This document shows positions 16,212-25,580 of a stretch of 64,000 bases of DNA, in pieces (the first letter of the stretch is position 1; each line of letters begins with the position of its first letter). The stretch comes from Nitrobium sp046350935 (GTDB taxonomy: Bacteria; Nitrospirota; Thermodesulfovibrionia; Thermodesulfovibrionales; Dissulfurispiraceae), in contig JAXLZK010000019.1 of the NCBI GenBank assembly GCA_046350935.1, forward strand, positions 10,142 to 74,141. The letters run 5' to 3'. The notes below the pieces were generated by a model, which worked only from the letters and a program-made list of their open reading frames with translations, did not search any database and was not told the DNA's origin. The position numbers and the translations under genes were made by a program.

Positions 16212-16724
16212 TTATTTTTCGGGAAGGAGCCTGCGCACCTTCTCTTTCACCGCCGGGGAATCCCACGCCGTCTCGCCCACGATCCTTTCCGCTATCACCC
16301 CGTCCCTGTTGATCAGAAAAGAGGTGGGCAGCCCGAAAACCGCATAGGTATCGAAATAGACCTCCCTCTCCGTATCGAGGAGGACGGGAAAGGGAATATT
16401 TTGTTCGGCAAGGAAGGCGTGCACCGGTTTGGCGGAGGTGTCTACCGAGACCGCGAGGACGAGGAGCCCTTTGTCCCTGAATTCCCGGTAGAGGGTGCTG
16501 AGGGAGAGCATCTCCGCCCGGCACGGACCGCACCAGGTGGCCCAGAAATGCAGGAGGATTGCCTTCCCCTTCCCCTCCGCTAGGGAGACCTTTTTGCCTC
16601 CGGCGTCGGGGAGGGTGAAATCGGGGGCCGCGGCACCGGGGCCCGCGGCGGCGGCAGGGCGGACCGCAGGGACGCACAGGATACAAAAGATTATGCAGGG
16701 GAGAAGAAGATGTTTCAGCACCAT
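16212..16724 (-). CDS. TlpA/ResA-like exported thioredoxin
   Basis: The product has 170 residues with an N-terminal signal peptide or anchor (HLLLPCIIFCILCVPAVRPAAA) and a thioredoxin-like fold of the TlpA/AhpC-TSA type: PDFTLPDAGGKKVSL, LLHFWATWCGPCRAEM with the WCGPC redox motif, and the cis-Pro loop GLPTSFLI. It should act in the periplasm as a thiol-disulfide reductant, for instance in cytochrome c maturation or repair. It is followed by a small lipoprotein gene on the same strand. Confidence 0.9.
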   Translation of the reverse strand: MVLKHLLLPCIIFCILCVPAVRPAAAAGPGAAAPDFTLPDAGGKKVSLAEGKGKAILLHFWATWCGPCRAEMLSLSTLYREFRDKGLLVLAVSVDTSAKPVHAFLAEQNIPFPVLLDTEREVYFDTYAVFGLPTSFLINRDGVIAERIVGETAWDSPAVKEKVRRLLPEK

Positions 16725-16775
16725 GGCTCCGTCCTCCGGCTGTATCCCTGTTCAGCACCGTAAAAGGGCGACGGG

Positions 16776-16807
16776 AAAAAATCGGAAGGGGCGCACCGGC
16801 CCCTTCC
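16776..16807 (-). terminator. Rho-independent terminator after the porin gene
   Basis: On the minus strand GGAAGGGGC (16807-16799) pairs with GCCCCTTCC (16792-16784) around a 6-nt loop, followed by GATTTTTT. It lies 23 nt after the porin stop and before the TlpA-like gene. Confidence 0.8.
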
Positions 16808-16829
16808 TGCTGCAATGGGGAGGAGGTGA

Positions 16830-18419
16830 CTAAAATACGACGTCAAAGGTCATGTAGAAATCCCTTGCGTTTTTAAGCGGCGCAAACATCTGGGTGCCGT
16901 TTACATCCGTGGTGCTCAGGTCGGAGATCTTCTTGGGCTCTCCCATCCAGTTGTTGCTGCCGGTATAATCGAACTTGTAATACTGGAACCCGAGCCTGAT
17001 AAAGGCGTCCCCCCTCTTGGCGATCGGCTTTTTGTTGAGGCTCTGGATCAGGTAGACTTCGTACACGCTTCCGTGCGTGCCGATCTTGCTCGTCCAGAGG
17101 TCGTCGGAAGCAGGGGTAAAGGCGAGCCAGTACTTGGACCCGTAGTTATACTCGGCGCCGATTTTCGTGCCGGTGGGCTTGAGATCGTACCGCGCTCCCA
17201 CCCAGTAGGCATGGCCCGTGCGGCTCTGCTTGTTCCCCTCGTCGTACATCAGGCCGAAGCCGGCGTTGAAGGTCTGCCCGCCGAAGGTGCCGAAAGGCAG
17301 GGAGAGGACATTGTCGTTCGGATGGGTTTTCGAAAGGGCGAAGGAGCCGAAGAGGTTGAGGTCGCCGGGGCCGAGCTTTTCGAGCTTACCCGAGACGAGA
17401 AGGCCGTATTGGTCGACGTCGCCCACGTTGGTGACGACGGAGGTGAACATGCCGGAAGTCTGGTCGGGCATATTGCTGAAGAGGTTGAACGCTCTGTCCC
17501 ACTGCAGTTCGATGCGGAGCGCGTCGGTGTCATAGGGAACGAGGTTCAGCCCCACGAAATCGACGTCTTTCACCAGGTTGTCCTGCCCCTCGGTCCTGAA
17601 TCCCTCCTCGTACCCTCTCCCGTAGCAGAGTTTTGCATACGCTCCGGGGAGTGCGTCGATATCGGGAGCGTAGCCAACGGTGCCGCCGTCGAAGGCGTAA
17701 TTGATCAGGGATGCGGGTACTCCGGCGTTGCCGATCCTCTCGCGGTTCTCTTTCAGGTTCGCCGGGACGCCGTCCGTGGAGGGCCTCCGGCCGACCGAAA
17801 GCCATACCGGCGCGCCGAACACGTTGCTCCACGTCGCATAGACCTGGTCTACCCGCAGGGTGTTATCCTGGGGCACATGGCCGATATTGCCGTCGAAGAT
17901 ACCGCTCTTGTCGGCGAACAGGCTCCCGATGACGGGGTCCGCAGAATCGCGGCCGAAGATCTTGTACATGACGAGGCGGGCCTTGACCTGGACGTCCTCC
18001 GTCGCCTTCGCCTTGAGGTTAAGCCCGAAACGGTTGAGGAGGATGGTGTCGTTCTTGACATCGTACCCGTTCACCCCTGAGGCGAAGAAGGTGAACCCTC
18101 CCATCGAGATTCCGGAGGTCCCGGTGTACTGCACGTAGTCATGCACCTTGCCGCTCAGGGAGTCGAACCGGAACCGGTAATCTCCCCCGATTTCGAGCCA
18201 GGAAGGCGCCGCGGCCGCTTCCGCCTTTTTCTCCGCGGCTGCTATCCGCTGCTCCTTCGCCTCCTCCCTGCTCTTTATTTCCTGCATCTGCTGTTTCAGG
18301 CGGTCGAGCTCTTTTGACAGAGCCTCGATTTTCTGAAGAAGGTCGCCCTGATCGGCGGCCAATGCGGGAAGGGGAAGGAGGAGCGAGAGAGTAAGGAGTA
18401 CTGCAACGAACTTTCTCAT
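16830..18419 (-). CDS. Outer-membrane beta-barrel protein (porin-like, DUF3373 type)
   Basis: The product has 529 residues with a signal peptide (MRKFVAVLLTLSLLLPLPALA) and a short coiled coil (about residues 25-70, LLQKIEALSKELDRLKQQMQ). Alternating hydrophobic strands follow (WLEIGGDYRFRFDS, YWVGARYDLKPTG, FIRLGFQYYKFDY), ending in FYMTFDVVF with a terminal Phe, the beta-barrel assembly signal. The layout matches the DUF3373 family of putative porins; the named family is from memory. The Shine-Dalgarno AGGAGG is 7 nt before the ATG. The upstream 70 nt are very AT-rich and contain a TTGACT -35 candidate. Substrate unknown. Confidence 0.85.
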   Translation of the reverse strand: MRKFVAVLLTLSLLLPLPALAADQGDLLQKIEALSKELDRLKQQMQEIKSREEAKEQRIAAAEKKAEAAAAPSWLEIGGDYRFRFDSLSGKVHDYVQYTGTSGISMGGFTFFASGVNGYDVKNDTILLNRFGLNLKAKATEDVQVKARLVMYKIFGRDSADPVIGSLFADKSGIFDGNIGHVPQDNTLRVDQVYATWSNVFGAPVWLSVGRRPSTDGVPANLKENRERIGNAGVPASLINYAFDGGTVGYAPDIDALPGAYAKLCYGRGYEEGFRTEGQDNLVKDVDFVGLNLVPYDTDALRIELQWDRAFNLFSNMPDQTSGMFTSVVTNVGDVDQYGLLVSGKLEKLGPGDLNLFGSFALSKTHPNDNVLSLPFGTFGGQTFNAGFGLMYDEGNKQSRTGHAYWVGARYDLKPTGTKIGAEYNYGSKYWLAFTPASDDLWTSKIGTHGSVYEVYLIQSLNKKPIAKRGDAFIRLGFQYYKFDYTGSNNWMGEPKKISDLSTTDVNGTQMFAPLKNARDFYMTFDVVF

Positions 18420-18993
18420 AGAAACCTCCTGAAGATAGTTTTGTTAGAAATTTAAATTATTAGAATACTATAAGTCAATAATTATTTTTGTTTAGCATAT
18501 TGTTAACTATTCGTGGCAAAATAATAAAGAGGGTGATGTATGAAAAAACAAAGGGATCGCTTCAGGATACGACCCTTCGCACCGGCAAAGACACGAGAAG
18601 GACGGAGTGAGACAGAATGAGAAAGAGTGAGACAGGAAAAAGCGATGGAAAGACAAGGAAAGGGAGAAAGACAGTAACCCCTCCTCGCCTCCCCTTACTC
18701 TAAGGGGAGGGAACTGCATTCCCCTTCCTTCCGTGAGGAGAGACCTTCTGTTCCCCCTACTGCAGTAAAAAAGGGTCTCCTGTTCCCTCCACTCCCGTGA
18801 AGAGGACACCCTGTATTTTCCCCCTCTTAGGGTAAGAGGGGGTGAGGGGGAGTTACGACCTCCCTTTCCCCGCACATACAGCGGATGCTCCCCTGCTCTC
18901 CGCACCGGAGGAGGCCTGTTCTGGGAGCTCCTTTGTGCCCTCGCTCTTCACAACACGCCCGGCTCGGTCCGGTGTTGTCTTTAGGGCGGATAA
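18420..18993. other. Intergenic: porin promoter region, then a repeat-filled stretch
   Basis: 18420-18540 is AT-rich and should hold the porin promoter on the minus strand. 18590-18870 is dominated by a dispersed repeat, listed separately. I see no coding signal; open frames here are purine-biased artefacts of the repeat. Confidence 0.6.
18628..18864. repeat. ~237-bp dispersed repeat, inverted copy of 38126-38334
   Basis: The segment from GTGAGACAGGAAAAAGC to GTTACGACCTCCC is nearly the reverse complement of 38126-38334. It contains several short palindromes such as CCCCTTA-CTC-TAAGGGG. This copy has an extra internal block around 18745-18800 (GGGTCTCCTGTTCCCTCCACTCC) missing from the other copy, suggesting internal unit duplication. 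Confidence 0.8.
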
Positions 18994-19002
18994 TGTTATA
19001 AT
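18975..19002 (+). promoter_or_regulatory. Promoter TTGTCT-16-TATAAT, five nt from the start codon
   Basis: TTGTCT (18975-18980) and a consensus TATAAT (18997-19002) preceded by TG form an extended -10 promoter. Only five bases separate TATAAT from ATG 19008, so transcription should begin at or next to the start codon. Confidence 0.65.
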
Positions 19003-19007
19003 GAGCC

Positions 19008-19487
19008 ATGGAACTGTACCGTGAGATACGAGCATTCTTTATCAAGCTCCCGTATTCCTACCGGGAGATCAGCCAGGACATCGTCGACAGCGTCTGGAAT
19101 CTTTCAAAGGATATCTCCATAAGCGCCATCGACATCAATAAGAACGGCGAAGTGCTGGTCCATGCGGAGATCGAGTTTTCCCTTGAAAACTGGAACGATG
19201 CTATTCAGTACCTGCGGTCTGCACTTTCCCTTCTGAATGTGAAGAACGGCTATATCGCCGTACGCAAGGTCCTGGCGACTGCGAACAGCGTGAGAACGGA
19301 AATCGAGGGGTATAAAGTGACCAAGAGGGGCGTCTACAATGCGGCCCTGCCCGAATCCCCCGACTTTCTCGAAGATATCATCAAGTTTTCGGGCCGGAAC
19401 AAGAAACTGCAGCAGATCGACGCCATGGAGAAGCTTTTCCGCTTCATTGAGGAGCAGGAAAAGGACAATCCAGAGGAAACGGCGTAG
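19008..19487 (+). CDS. Conserved-looking hypothetical cytoplasmic protein
   Basis: The protein has 159 residues with balanced charge and no signal peptide or membrane segment. It has an alternating beta-alpha pattern (ISISAIDINKNGEVLVHAEIEF, AIQYLRSALSLLN) and a charged helical C-terminus (KKLQQIDAMEKLFRFIEEQEKD). No Shine-Dalgarno precedes ATG 19008, and the -10 box ends five nt upstream, so the mRNA is probably leaderless. I do not recognise the family. It converges with the GH15 gene. Confidence 0.8.
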   Translation: MELYREIRAFFIKLPYSYREISQDIVDSVWNLSKDISISAIDINKNGEVLVHAEIEFSLENWNDAIQYLRSALSLLNVKNGYIAVRKVLATANSVRTEIEGYKVTKRGVYNAALPESPDFLEDIIKFSGRNKKLQQIDAMEKLFRFIEEQEKDNPEETA

Positions 19488-19533
19488 CGCCGGGTCCCTT
19501 TTTCGAGGCGCCCGCCCCTCCGTGCGCCGCCGT

Positions 19534-21375
19534 TTAGCGCCGCATCCCTGCCGGTTCAGGCGGTCCGGCCCCCTTCCGCGCCTTGCCCCACGCCTTTCCG
19601 AGATACAGTGCGCTGTTGATGAGACCGATATGGCTGTACGCCTGGGGATAGTTGCCGAGGAGCTCTCCCGTGTCGGGATCGATCTCTTCAGAGAGGAGCC
19701 CCAGGGGGCTGGTATATTTGCAGAGAGCTGAGAAGATTTCCCGTGCCTCCTCCCTCCGTCCCGAGAGAGCGAGGACATCCACCAGCCAGAAGGTGCAGAG
19801 GAGAAAGCAGCCCTCCCCGCCCTGCACCCCGTCGTCGTTCCGATAGCGGTACACAAAGCCGTTTTTCATCAGGTTTTTCATTACGGCATCCACCGTCCCC
19901 TGTACCCGGGGGTCGTCGAAGGGCAGGAACTCCATCAGGGGGATCAGGAGGCTTGAGGCATCGAGCTCCTCAGCCCCGAAGAACTGGACGAAGCTGTTCA
20001 TTTTCTTATTGAAACCCCGTGTCAGCAGCGCTTCCCTGATCTCTTCACGTACCCGCTTCCAGTCGCCGAGGTCCCTCTCCAGACTCAGGTTCTCCACGAT
20101 CCGTATTCCGCGGTCGAGGGCCACCCAGCACATGAGCTTCGAGTGTGTATAGTGGCGCGGCGCGCACCGCGGCTCCCAGATGCCCTGGTCCTTCTCTTTC
20201 CAGTGGAAGCAGACATAATTGAGGATTCCGTCGAGATGGGGCCAGTCCTCAGGCGCGATATCCACTCCGTAGCGCGTCGTATCGTAAACGGCCTGTATCA
20301 GCTCGCCGAAGACATCGAGCTGGACCTGGCGATGGGCCGCATTGCCGATGCGCACGGGCCGCGAGTTCCTGTATCCTGAAAGATGCCCGAGCTCCTCCTC
20401 CTCCAGCTCCGCGTCCCCATGCAGGCTGTAGAGGGGCTTGAGATCCTCGGGAGGGAATCTTCTGAACTTGTCGTAGCACCAGCGCAGGAATTCCTTCGCC
20501 TCCTTCACATAGCCGAGACTGTTGAAGGCCTGCACGGTGAAGGATGCGTCCCGCAGCCAGTTGTAGCGGTAGTCCCAGTTCCGCACCCCCCCGAGCTCTT
20601 CAGGCAGGGAAGTGGTGGGCGCCGCGCAGATGGCGCTCGTCTGCGTATGGGTGAGGAGCTTCAGGGCGAGGCTGGAACGCACCATCAGGTCGTGCCAGGG
20701 GCCTTCAAAAGCGCACCGCCCGCTTTCGCACGTATGGACCCAGTCGTGCCAGTACCCGATCGTCCTCCTGAGGAGGCGCTCCCCTTCTGCGGGGCCTGCG
20801 AGCACCGGACGGTTATAGGAAAGGATGAACCAGAGCGTTTCGCCCTCCCGGACGGTGAAAGAGGAGTGCGCCCCGCCTTCCCGTATCTCGAAGGGGACCG
20901 GACAGCGGAGGAAGATCACTTCGGTATTCCCCTGTGCGGCGATCCCCCCCTGCACCCTCTCCATTACCGTATTCTCCCGTGCGTAATTGAAGCAGGGGCT
21001 GAATGCCAGACGCATGTCCACGCCCCCCCGTGTGCCGGTCAGCTTTCTGAAAAGAGAGTGGCGCGCCGTTTCCTGGTCTCCCGGGGTCTCCCGGGGCAGC
21101 ATGAAGTCGGTCAGCTCGACCTCTCCGGAAGGGGCGCGGAAGAGGGTCTGGAGGACGTTCGTGTTTTCGAGATAGCGCTGCTCCGAATGAAAAGAGGAAG
21201 AGGGGTGCAGGGAGAAGAGCCCCCCCTTTCCGGGGTCCAGGATCGCTGCAAAGATGCTGGGGGACTCCAGGTGCGGAAAGCAGCACCAGTCGAGCGAGCC
21301 GTCCCTCCCGACAAGCGCGCAGGTGTCGAGGTCTCCGATGATCCCGTACTCTTCGAGCTTCTTGAACCGGTCCAT
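19534..21375 (-). CDS. Glycoside hydrolase family 15 (glucoamylase/trehalase-like)
   Basis: The protein has 613 residues from ATG 21375, which gives the family-typical start MDRFKKLEEYGIIGDLDTCALVGRDGSLDWCCFP. The catalytic (alpha/alpha)6 domain includes NWDYRYNWLRDASFTVQAF, the GIWEPRCAPRHYTHSKLMCW segment with the general-acid Glu, and LLSEEIDPDTG...NYPQAYSHIGLINSAL near the end with the second catalytic Glu. There is no signal peptide, so it acts inside the cell on alpha-glucans or trehalose. It fits the adjacent glycogen-metabolism genes. An earlier ATG at 21420 lacks support. Confidence 0.92.
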   Translation of the reverse strand: MDRFKKLEEYGIIGDLDTCALVGRDGSLDWCCFPHLESPSIFAAILDPGKGGLFSLHPSSSFHSEQRYLENTNVLQTLFRAPSGEVELTDFMLPRETPGDQETARHSLFRKLTGTRGGVDMRLAFSPCFNYARENTVMERVQGGIAAQGNTEVIFLRCPVPFEIREGGAHSSFTVREGETLWFILSYNRPVLAGPAEGERLLRRTIGYWHDWVHTCESGRCAFEGPWHDLMVRSSLALKLLTHTQTSAICAAPTTSLPEELGGVRNWDYRYNWLRDASFTVQAFNSLGYVKEAKEFLRWCYDKFRRFPPEDLKPLYSLHGDAELEEEELGHLSGYRNSRPVRIGNAAHRQVQLDVFGELIQAVYDTTRYGVDIAPEDWPHLDGILNYVCFHWKEKDQGIWEPRCAPRHYTHSKLMCWVALDRGIRIVENLSLERDLGDWKRVREEIREALLTRGFNKKMNSFVQFFGAEELDASSLLIPLMEFLPFDDPRVQGTVDAVMKNLMKNGFVYRYRNDDGVQGGEGCFLLCTFWLVDVLALSGRREEAREIFSALCKYTSPLGLLSEEIDPDTGELLGNYPQAYSHIGLINSALYLGKAWGKARKGAGPPEPAGMRR

Positions 21376-21544
21376 GGGGCTCCCGGAAATCGGTAGTGGT
21401 ATAAAGGGGAAAGGGGACATAGTCCGCCGGCTGCGTACCCGTTACCTCAATTGTATCGTGATCAGAGGGCGGAGTAAACAGCGCCCGGTGGTGGTGCTCT
21501 TTGACAGAGGAGAGGCGATGCGCTAAGGTTTAGGTAAAGGGAGA

Positions 21545-21582
21545 CCGGCAGGGCTGCCCGGCAGGAAGCCGAACCCTGCCGG
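21545..21582 (+). promoter_or_regulatory. 9-bp hairpin upstream of the uracil-DNA glycosylase gene
   Basis: CCGGCAGGG (21545-21553) pairs with CCCTGCCGG (21574-21582) around a 20-nt loop that itself contains GCCCGGCAGG. It may lie in the leader of the gene starting at 21620. No poly-T follows, so its role is unknown. Confidence 0.4.
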
Positions 21583-21619
21583 ACAGGATCGACACTCTGC
21601 CGCACAGCGCTCTTTCCTT

Positions 21620-22225
21620 ATGAAAACCACCGGAAGCTCGAAGGGCCAAAAGCTGTCGGAGATAGCGCAGGAGATAGAGACCTGCGAAGAGTGCCGTGCG
21701 TGGGGAAGCGGAAAAGCGGTTCCCGGCGAGGGCAACCCCGATGCCGCGCTCCTTTTCGTGGGAGAGGCGCCGGGAAAGGAAGAGGCGAAGACGGGGCGCC
21801 CCTTCGTGGGGAGATCGGGAAGGCTGCTGCGCGAAATGATCAGGGGGATCGGACTGCAGGAGGAGGAGGTCTTCATTACGAGCCCGGTGAAGTACCTGCC
21901 GAAACGGGGCACCCCAACCCGGGAGAATATCGCCCACAGTCGCTCCCATTTCCTCAGGCAGCTTTCGGTGATCGACCCCTCGATCGTCGTCCTTCTGGGG
22001 AGTGTCGCCTGCTTTGCCGTCCTCGGCAGGACGGTTCCCATTACAAAGGAGCACGGCCGTATCGTGAGGGAAGGGGGGCGGATATTCTTCATCACCTATC
22101 ATCCGGCAGCCGCCCTCCGCTTTCCTGAAAAGAGAAGGGAGCTCCTGCAGGATTTCCGGCTGCTGAAAGAGCGAATCGAGGAGGAGGAGAAGGATATATC
22201 CCGGCTCCCCGGAAAAGCGTCATAA
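21620..22225 (+). CDS. Uracil-DNA glycosylase, family 4-like, missing two cluster cysteines
   Basis: The protein has 201 residues. It has C22EEC25, the active-site segment LLFVGEAPGKEEAKTGRPFVGRSGRLL (about 45-70) and the C-terminal motif TYHPAAALR. It should excise uracil from DNA. Family 4 enzymes bind [4Fe-4S] with four Cys, the last two in 'VKCRP...RxPTxxEIxxC'. Here that region reads SPVKYLPKRGTPTRENIAHS, so Cys3 is Tyr92 and Cys4 is Ser107. The cluster is therefore probably absent or differently bound. No clear Shine-Dalgarno precedes ATG 21620. Confidence 0.85.
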   Translation: MKTTGSSKGQKLSEIAQEIETCEECRAWGSGKAVPGEGNPDAALLFVGEAPGKEEAKTGRPFVGRSGRLLREMIRGIGLQEEEVFITSPVKYLPKRGTPTRENIAHSRSHFLRQLSVIDPSIVVLLGSVACFAVLGRTVPITKEHGRIVREGGRIFFITYHPAAALRFPEKRRELLQDFRLLKERIEEEEKDISRLPGKAS

Positions 22226-22318
22226 CATTGACAGCTTGCCGGGCATATGCTATACAGAAAGTAAGCACGCCCCCACTCACGTTTTATAAACCCCCATTGT
22301 CAGAATAAGGATTGTATC

Positions 22319-23374
22319 ATGAGAATTGCACAGGTATCACCTCTTTACGAATCCGTTCCTCCTTCCGGCTATGGAGGGACAGAGCGTGTCGTATCGTATC
22401 TTACCGAAGAGCTGGTGCGCCTCGGCCATAAGGTGACCCTCTTCGCGAGCGGCGATTCCACTACAAGGGCCAAACTGGTGTCCATCTGCCCGGAATCCCT
22501 GCGCCTTTCGACTCACTGCACAGACCCCCTCAGCTATCACCTCCTTATGATAGAGCAGGTCTTTCAGTGTGCGGAGGATTTCGACATTATCCATTTCCAT
22601 ACGGACTACCTGCATTTCTCCCTCTCCAGGAGGGTGCCCATTCCTGCGCTGACCACCCTGCATGGACGTCTCGACCTGCCGGAGCTTGCTCACCTGTACC
22701 GGGAATTCAGCGATATCCCCCTCATCTCCATATCCGATGCGCAGCGGGAGCCCCTCGCCTGGGCGAACTGGCGGACCACCGTCCACCACGGCCTGCCCCC
22801 TTCCCTTTACCGACTCAATGAGAGGCCGGGGGACTATCTCGTCTTTGTGGGGCGTGTTTCCCCCGAGAAAAAGGTGATCGACGCCATCGAAATCGCAAAG
22901 AGGGCGGGCATCCCGCTCAGGATCGCGGCGAAGGTGGACAAGACCGATGAGGCGTATTTCAGGGAGGCCATTCAGCCCCTCCTGCAACATCCCCTCATCG
23001 AGTTTGTCGGGGAAGTGGGAGAGAAGGAAAAGCAGGAGCTCCTCGGAAAGGCCTATGCCTTTCTCTTTCCCATCGACTGGCCCGAACCCTTCGGGCTCGC
23101 CATGATCGAGGCGATGGCGTGCGGCACCCCGGTGATTGCGCGCCGCCGCGGAAGTATTCCCGAGATCGTCGAGGAGGGGGTGACCGGCTTTACCTTCGAC
23201 GATCCGGACCAGGCAGTCAGGGCGGTGGAGGCAGCGGGGAGCCTGAGCAGACTGAAGATTCGCAACGAGTTCAAAAAGCGCTTTTCGGTGCGGAGGATGG
23301 CCCTGGACTATCTCTCTGCGTACGAGAGCCTGCTGGCGCACGTAAAAACCTCCGGGTCGCTGCGCATCGCATAG
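22319..23374 (+). CDS. Glycosyltransferase family 4
   Basis: The protein has 351 residues with two Rossmann lobes (GT-B). The N-lobe starts MRIAQVSPLYESVPPSGYGGTERVVSYLTEEL. The C-lobe has VFVGRVSPEKKVIDAIEIAKRAG and the donor-binding EPFGLAMIEAMACGTPVIARRRGSIPEIV. It is cytoplasmic and transfers sugar from a nucleotide donor. It sits seven nt before a glycogen-debranching-type gene, suggesting one transcript and possibly a glycogen or storage-glucan role. The acceptor is not known. AAGGA precedes the ATG. Confidence 0.92.
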   Translation: MRIAQVSPLYESVPPSGYGGTERVVSYLTEELVRLGHKVTLFASGDSTTRAKLVSICPESLRLSTHCTDPLSYHLLMIEQVFQCAEDFDIIHFHTDYLHFSLSRRVPIPALTTLHGRLDLPELAHLYREFSDIPLISISDAQREPLAWANWRTTVHHGLPPSLYRLNERPGDYLVFVGRVSPEKKVIDAIEIAKRAGIPLRIAAKVDKTDEAYFREAIQPLLQHPLIEFVGEVGEKEKQELLGKAYAFLFPIDWPEPFGLAMIEAMACGTPVIARRRGSIPEIVEEGVTGFTFDDPDQAVRAVEAAGSLSRLKIRNEFKKRFSVRRMALDYLSAYESLLAHVKTSGSLRIA

Positions 23375-23381
23375 GTCAGGT

Positions 23382-25532
23382 ATGGATACGACCGCCACTC
23401 AGGTGAAGGACGAATATTATATTCTCGCCACGTCGGGCCGTGTCGACCTGAAGACCCTTACCCTGAAGCACGACGAGACCTTCGGGGTCTTTGCACGGGT
23501 CGGGGACATCCTCAAGCTGGGCATGCAGGAGCAGGGCGTCTATCACCAGGGCACCCGGCATCTGAGCCGATGGGAGCTCCTGGTGGAGGGGAAGCGCCCA
23601 CTGTTCCTGAGCTCAGGGATCAAGCAGGTCAACAATATTCTTTCCGCTGACCTGACCAATCCCGATATCGTGATGAACTCCGCCTTCATTCCCCGGGATA
23701 CGATCCATTTTCACCGCTCCAAGTTCCTCTGGAAGGGGAACTGCTACGAGAGCATTTTCTTCATCAACTTCGGCCTCGATCCGGTCACCCTCCACCTCAC
23801 CCTGCTGTTCGAGGCGGATTTCGAGGATGTCTTCGAGGTCAGGGGCATCAGACGGACGAAAAGGGGCGAGCCCCTTCCTCCCGAGATCGGAAGACAGGAC
23901 ATCACCCTTGTGTATCGCGGCCTCGACAATACGAAGCGCACAACGCGCCTGCTCTTTTCCGTTCCGCCCGTCTCCCTGGAGCCCGACAGGGCCTCCTTTT
24001 CCTTTACCCTCACCCCGAAGCACCGTGAAGCCCTCCGCATCACCATGCAGTTCGACAGGAAAGAGGAAACGTACTGGAAGCACGCCCTCACGATGGCGGA
24101 GGAGAGATACCGTGTCATGAGGGAGAGGGCATGCCAGGTCAGCACCTCCAATGAGCAATTCAATGCCTGGTTCAACACCTCCCTCTCCGATATCCACATG
24201 ATGCTTACGGATACCGAGTACGGGATGTATCCCTATGCGGGGGTGCCGTGGTTCAATGCGGCCTTCGGAAGGGACGGAATCATCACGGCCCTCGAATGCC
24301 TCTGGTTCGAGCCCAGGATCGCGCGGGACGTGCTCACGTATCTCGCGGCGACCCAGGCCGACGAGGAAATACCCGAGAGCGATGCCGAGCCGGGGAAGAT
24401 TATCCACGAGGTGCGGCTCGGCGAGATGGCGGCCCTGGGTGAAATCCCTTTCGGGAAATACTACGGCAGCGTGGACTCCACGCCGCTGTTCGTCTACCTG
24501 TGCGGGGCGTATTACCGGAGGACCGGGGACCTGGAGTTCGTCAGAAGCATCTGGCCGAACATAAAGAGGGCCCTCGACTGGATCGACCGCTATGGAGACC
24601 TCGACGGCGACGGGTTTGTGGAGTATGGGCGCCGCTCCGAAAAGGGGCTCATCAACCAGGGCTGGAAAGACTCCAGCGATTCCGTCTTCCATACGGACGG
24701 GAGGCTGGCGGAAGGACCCATCGCCCTCTGCGAGGTGCAGGGGTATGTCTATGCTGCAAAGGTGGAAGCGGCGCTGCTGGCGTTCCTGATAGGAGAGGAG
24801 GCCCTTGCGCGGAAGGTGAAGCAGGAGGCGGACACCCTCAAAGAGAAGTTTGAAAGGGCCTTCTGGATCGAGGATCTCGGGATCTATGCCCTCGCCCTCG
24901 ACGGCAGGAAGCAGCCCTGCAGGGTGCGCACCTCGAACGCGGGGCAGTGCATCTTTACGGGGATCGCCACCGAGGAGCATGTCTACCGTATGACGGAGAC
25001 GCTCATGGCGGACGATTTCTTCTCCGGCTGGGGGATACGGACCGTCGCTTCGACCGAAGCGAAATACAATCCCATGTCCTATCACAACGGCTCCGTCTGG
25101 CCCCATGACAACGCGCTCATCGCGATGGGGTTTGCACGGTACGGGTTGATCGACGCCCTGGTAAAGGTGTTCAGCGGGATCTTCGACGGTTCCAAATATT
25201 TCGACCAGAGCCGCCTTCCCGAGCTCTTCTGCGGGTTTCACCGCCGCGCCGAGGACGGGCCGACGCTCTACCCGGTGGCCTGCATGCCGCAGGCATGGGC
25301 GTCCGGGACGGTGTTCCTGCTGCTCCAGTCCTGCATCGGGCTCTCCCTCGAACAGCCGAACCGGGTCATCCTCCGCCACCCGGCGCTTCCCGAATTCCTG
25401 CAGGAGGTATTCCTGACCGGCTTGAAGAGCAAGGGCGGAGAGGTTGACCTGGTCCTGAGGCGCCACCGCTACAATGTCAGCGTCGAGATCGTGCGCAAGA
25501 CCGGGGACGTCGAGGTGCTGGTCATAAAGTAG
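23382..25532 (+). CDS. Amylo-alpha-1,6-glucosidase / glycogen debranching-type enzyme
   Basis: The protein has 716 residues. An N-terminal beta-sandwich domain (about 1-230; FGVFARVGDILKLGMQEQGVYHQGTRHLSRWEL) matches the glycogen-debranching N-terminal domain. The (alpha/alpha)6 GDE catalytic domain follows, with GVPWFNAAFGRDGIITALECLW, NQGWKDSSDS and NGSVWPHDNALIAMGFARYGL. It should debranch glycogen-like glucans in the cytoplasm. It is linked to the GT4 gene by a seven-nt gap and converges with the GH57 gene. Confidence 0.92.
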   Translation: MDTTATQVKDEYYILATSGRVDLKTLTLKHDETFGVFARVGDILKLGMQEQGVYHQGTRHLSRWELLVEGKRPLFLSSGIKQVNNILSADLTNPDIVMNSAFIPRDTIHFHRSKFLWKGNCYESIFFINFGLDPVTLHLTLLFEADFEDVFEVRGIRRTKRGEPLPPEIGRQDITLVYRGLDNTKRTTRLLFSVPPVSLEPDRASFSFTLTPKHREALRITMQFDRKEETYWKHALTMAEERYRVMRERACQVSTSNEQFNAWFNTSLSDIHMMLTDTEYGMYPYAGVPWFNAAFGRDGIITALECLWFEPRIARDVLTYLAATQADEEIPESDAEPGKIIHEVRLGEMAALGEIPFGKYYGSVDSTPLFVYLCGAYYRRTGDLEFVRSIWPNIKRALDWIDRYGDLDGDGFVEYGRRSEKGLINQGWKDSSDSVFHTDGRLAEGPIALCEVQGYVYAAKVEAALLAFLIGEEALARKVKQEADTLKEKFERAFWIEDLGIYALALDGRKQPCRVRTSNAGQCIFTGIATEEHVYRMTETLMADDFFSGWGIRTVASTEAKYNPMSYHNGSVWPHDNALIAMGFARYGLIDALVKVFSGIFDGSKYFDQSRLPELFCGFHRRAEDGPTLYPVACMPQAWASGTVFLLLQSCIGLSLEQPNRVILRHPALPEFLQEVFLTGLKSKGGEVDLVLRRHRYNVSVEIVRKTGDVEVLVIK

Positions 25533-25580
25533 GGAGGGTGCAGGCGTCCGGAGTACGGTGCGCCTCTGCGAGAGGGAGGG

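Noticed and set aside
23613..25466. 617-codon open frame antisense to the debranching enzyme
   Set aside because: This is a shadow frame. The plus-strand protein has well-preserved GDE motifs.
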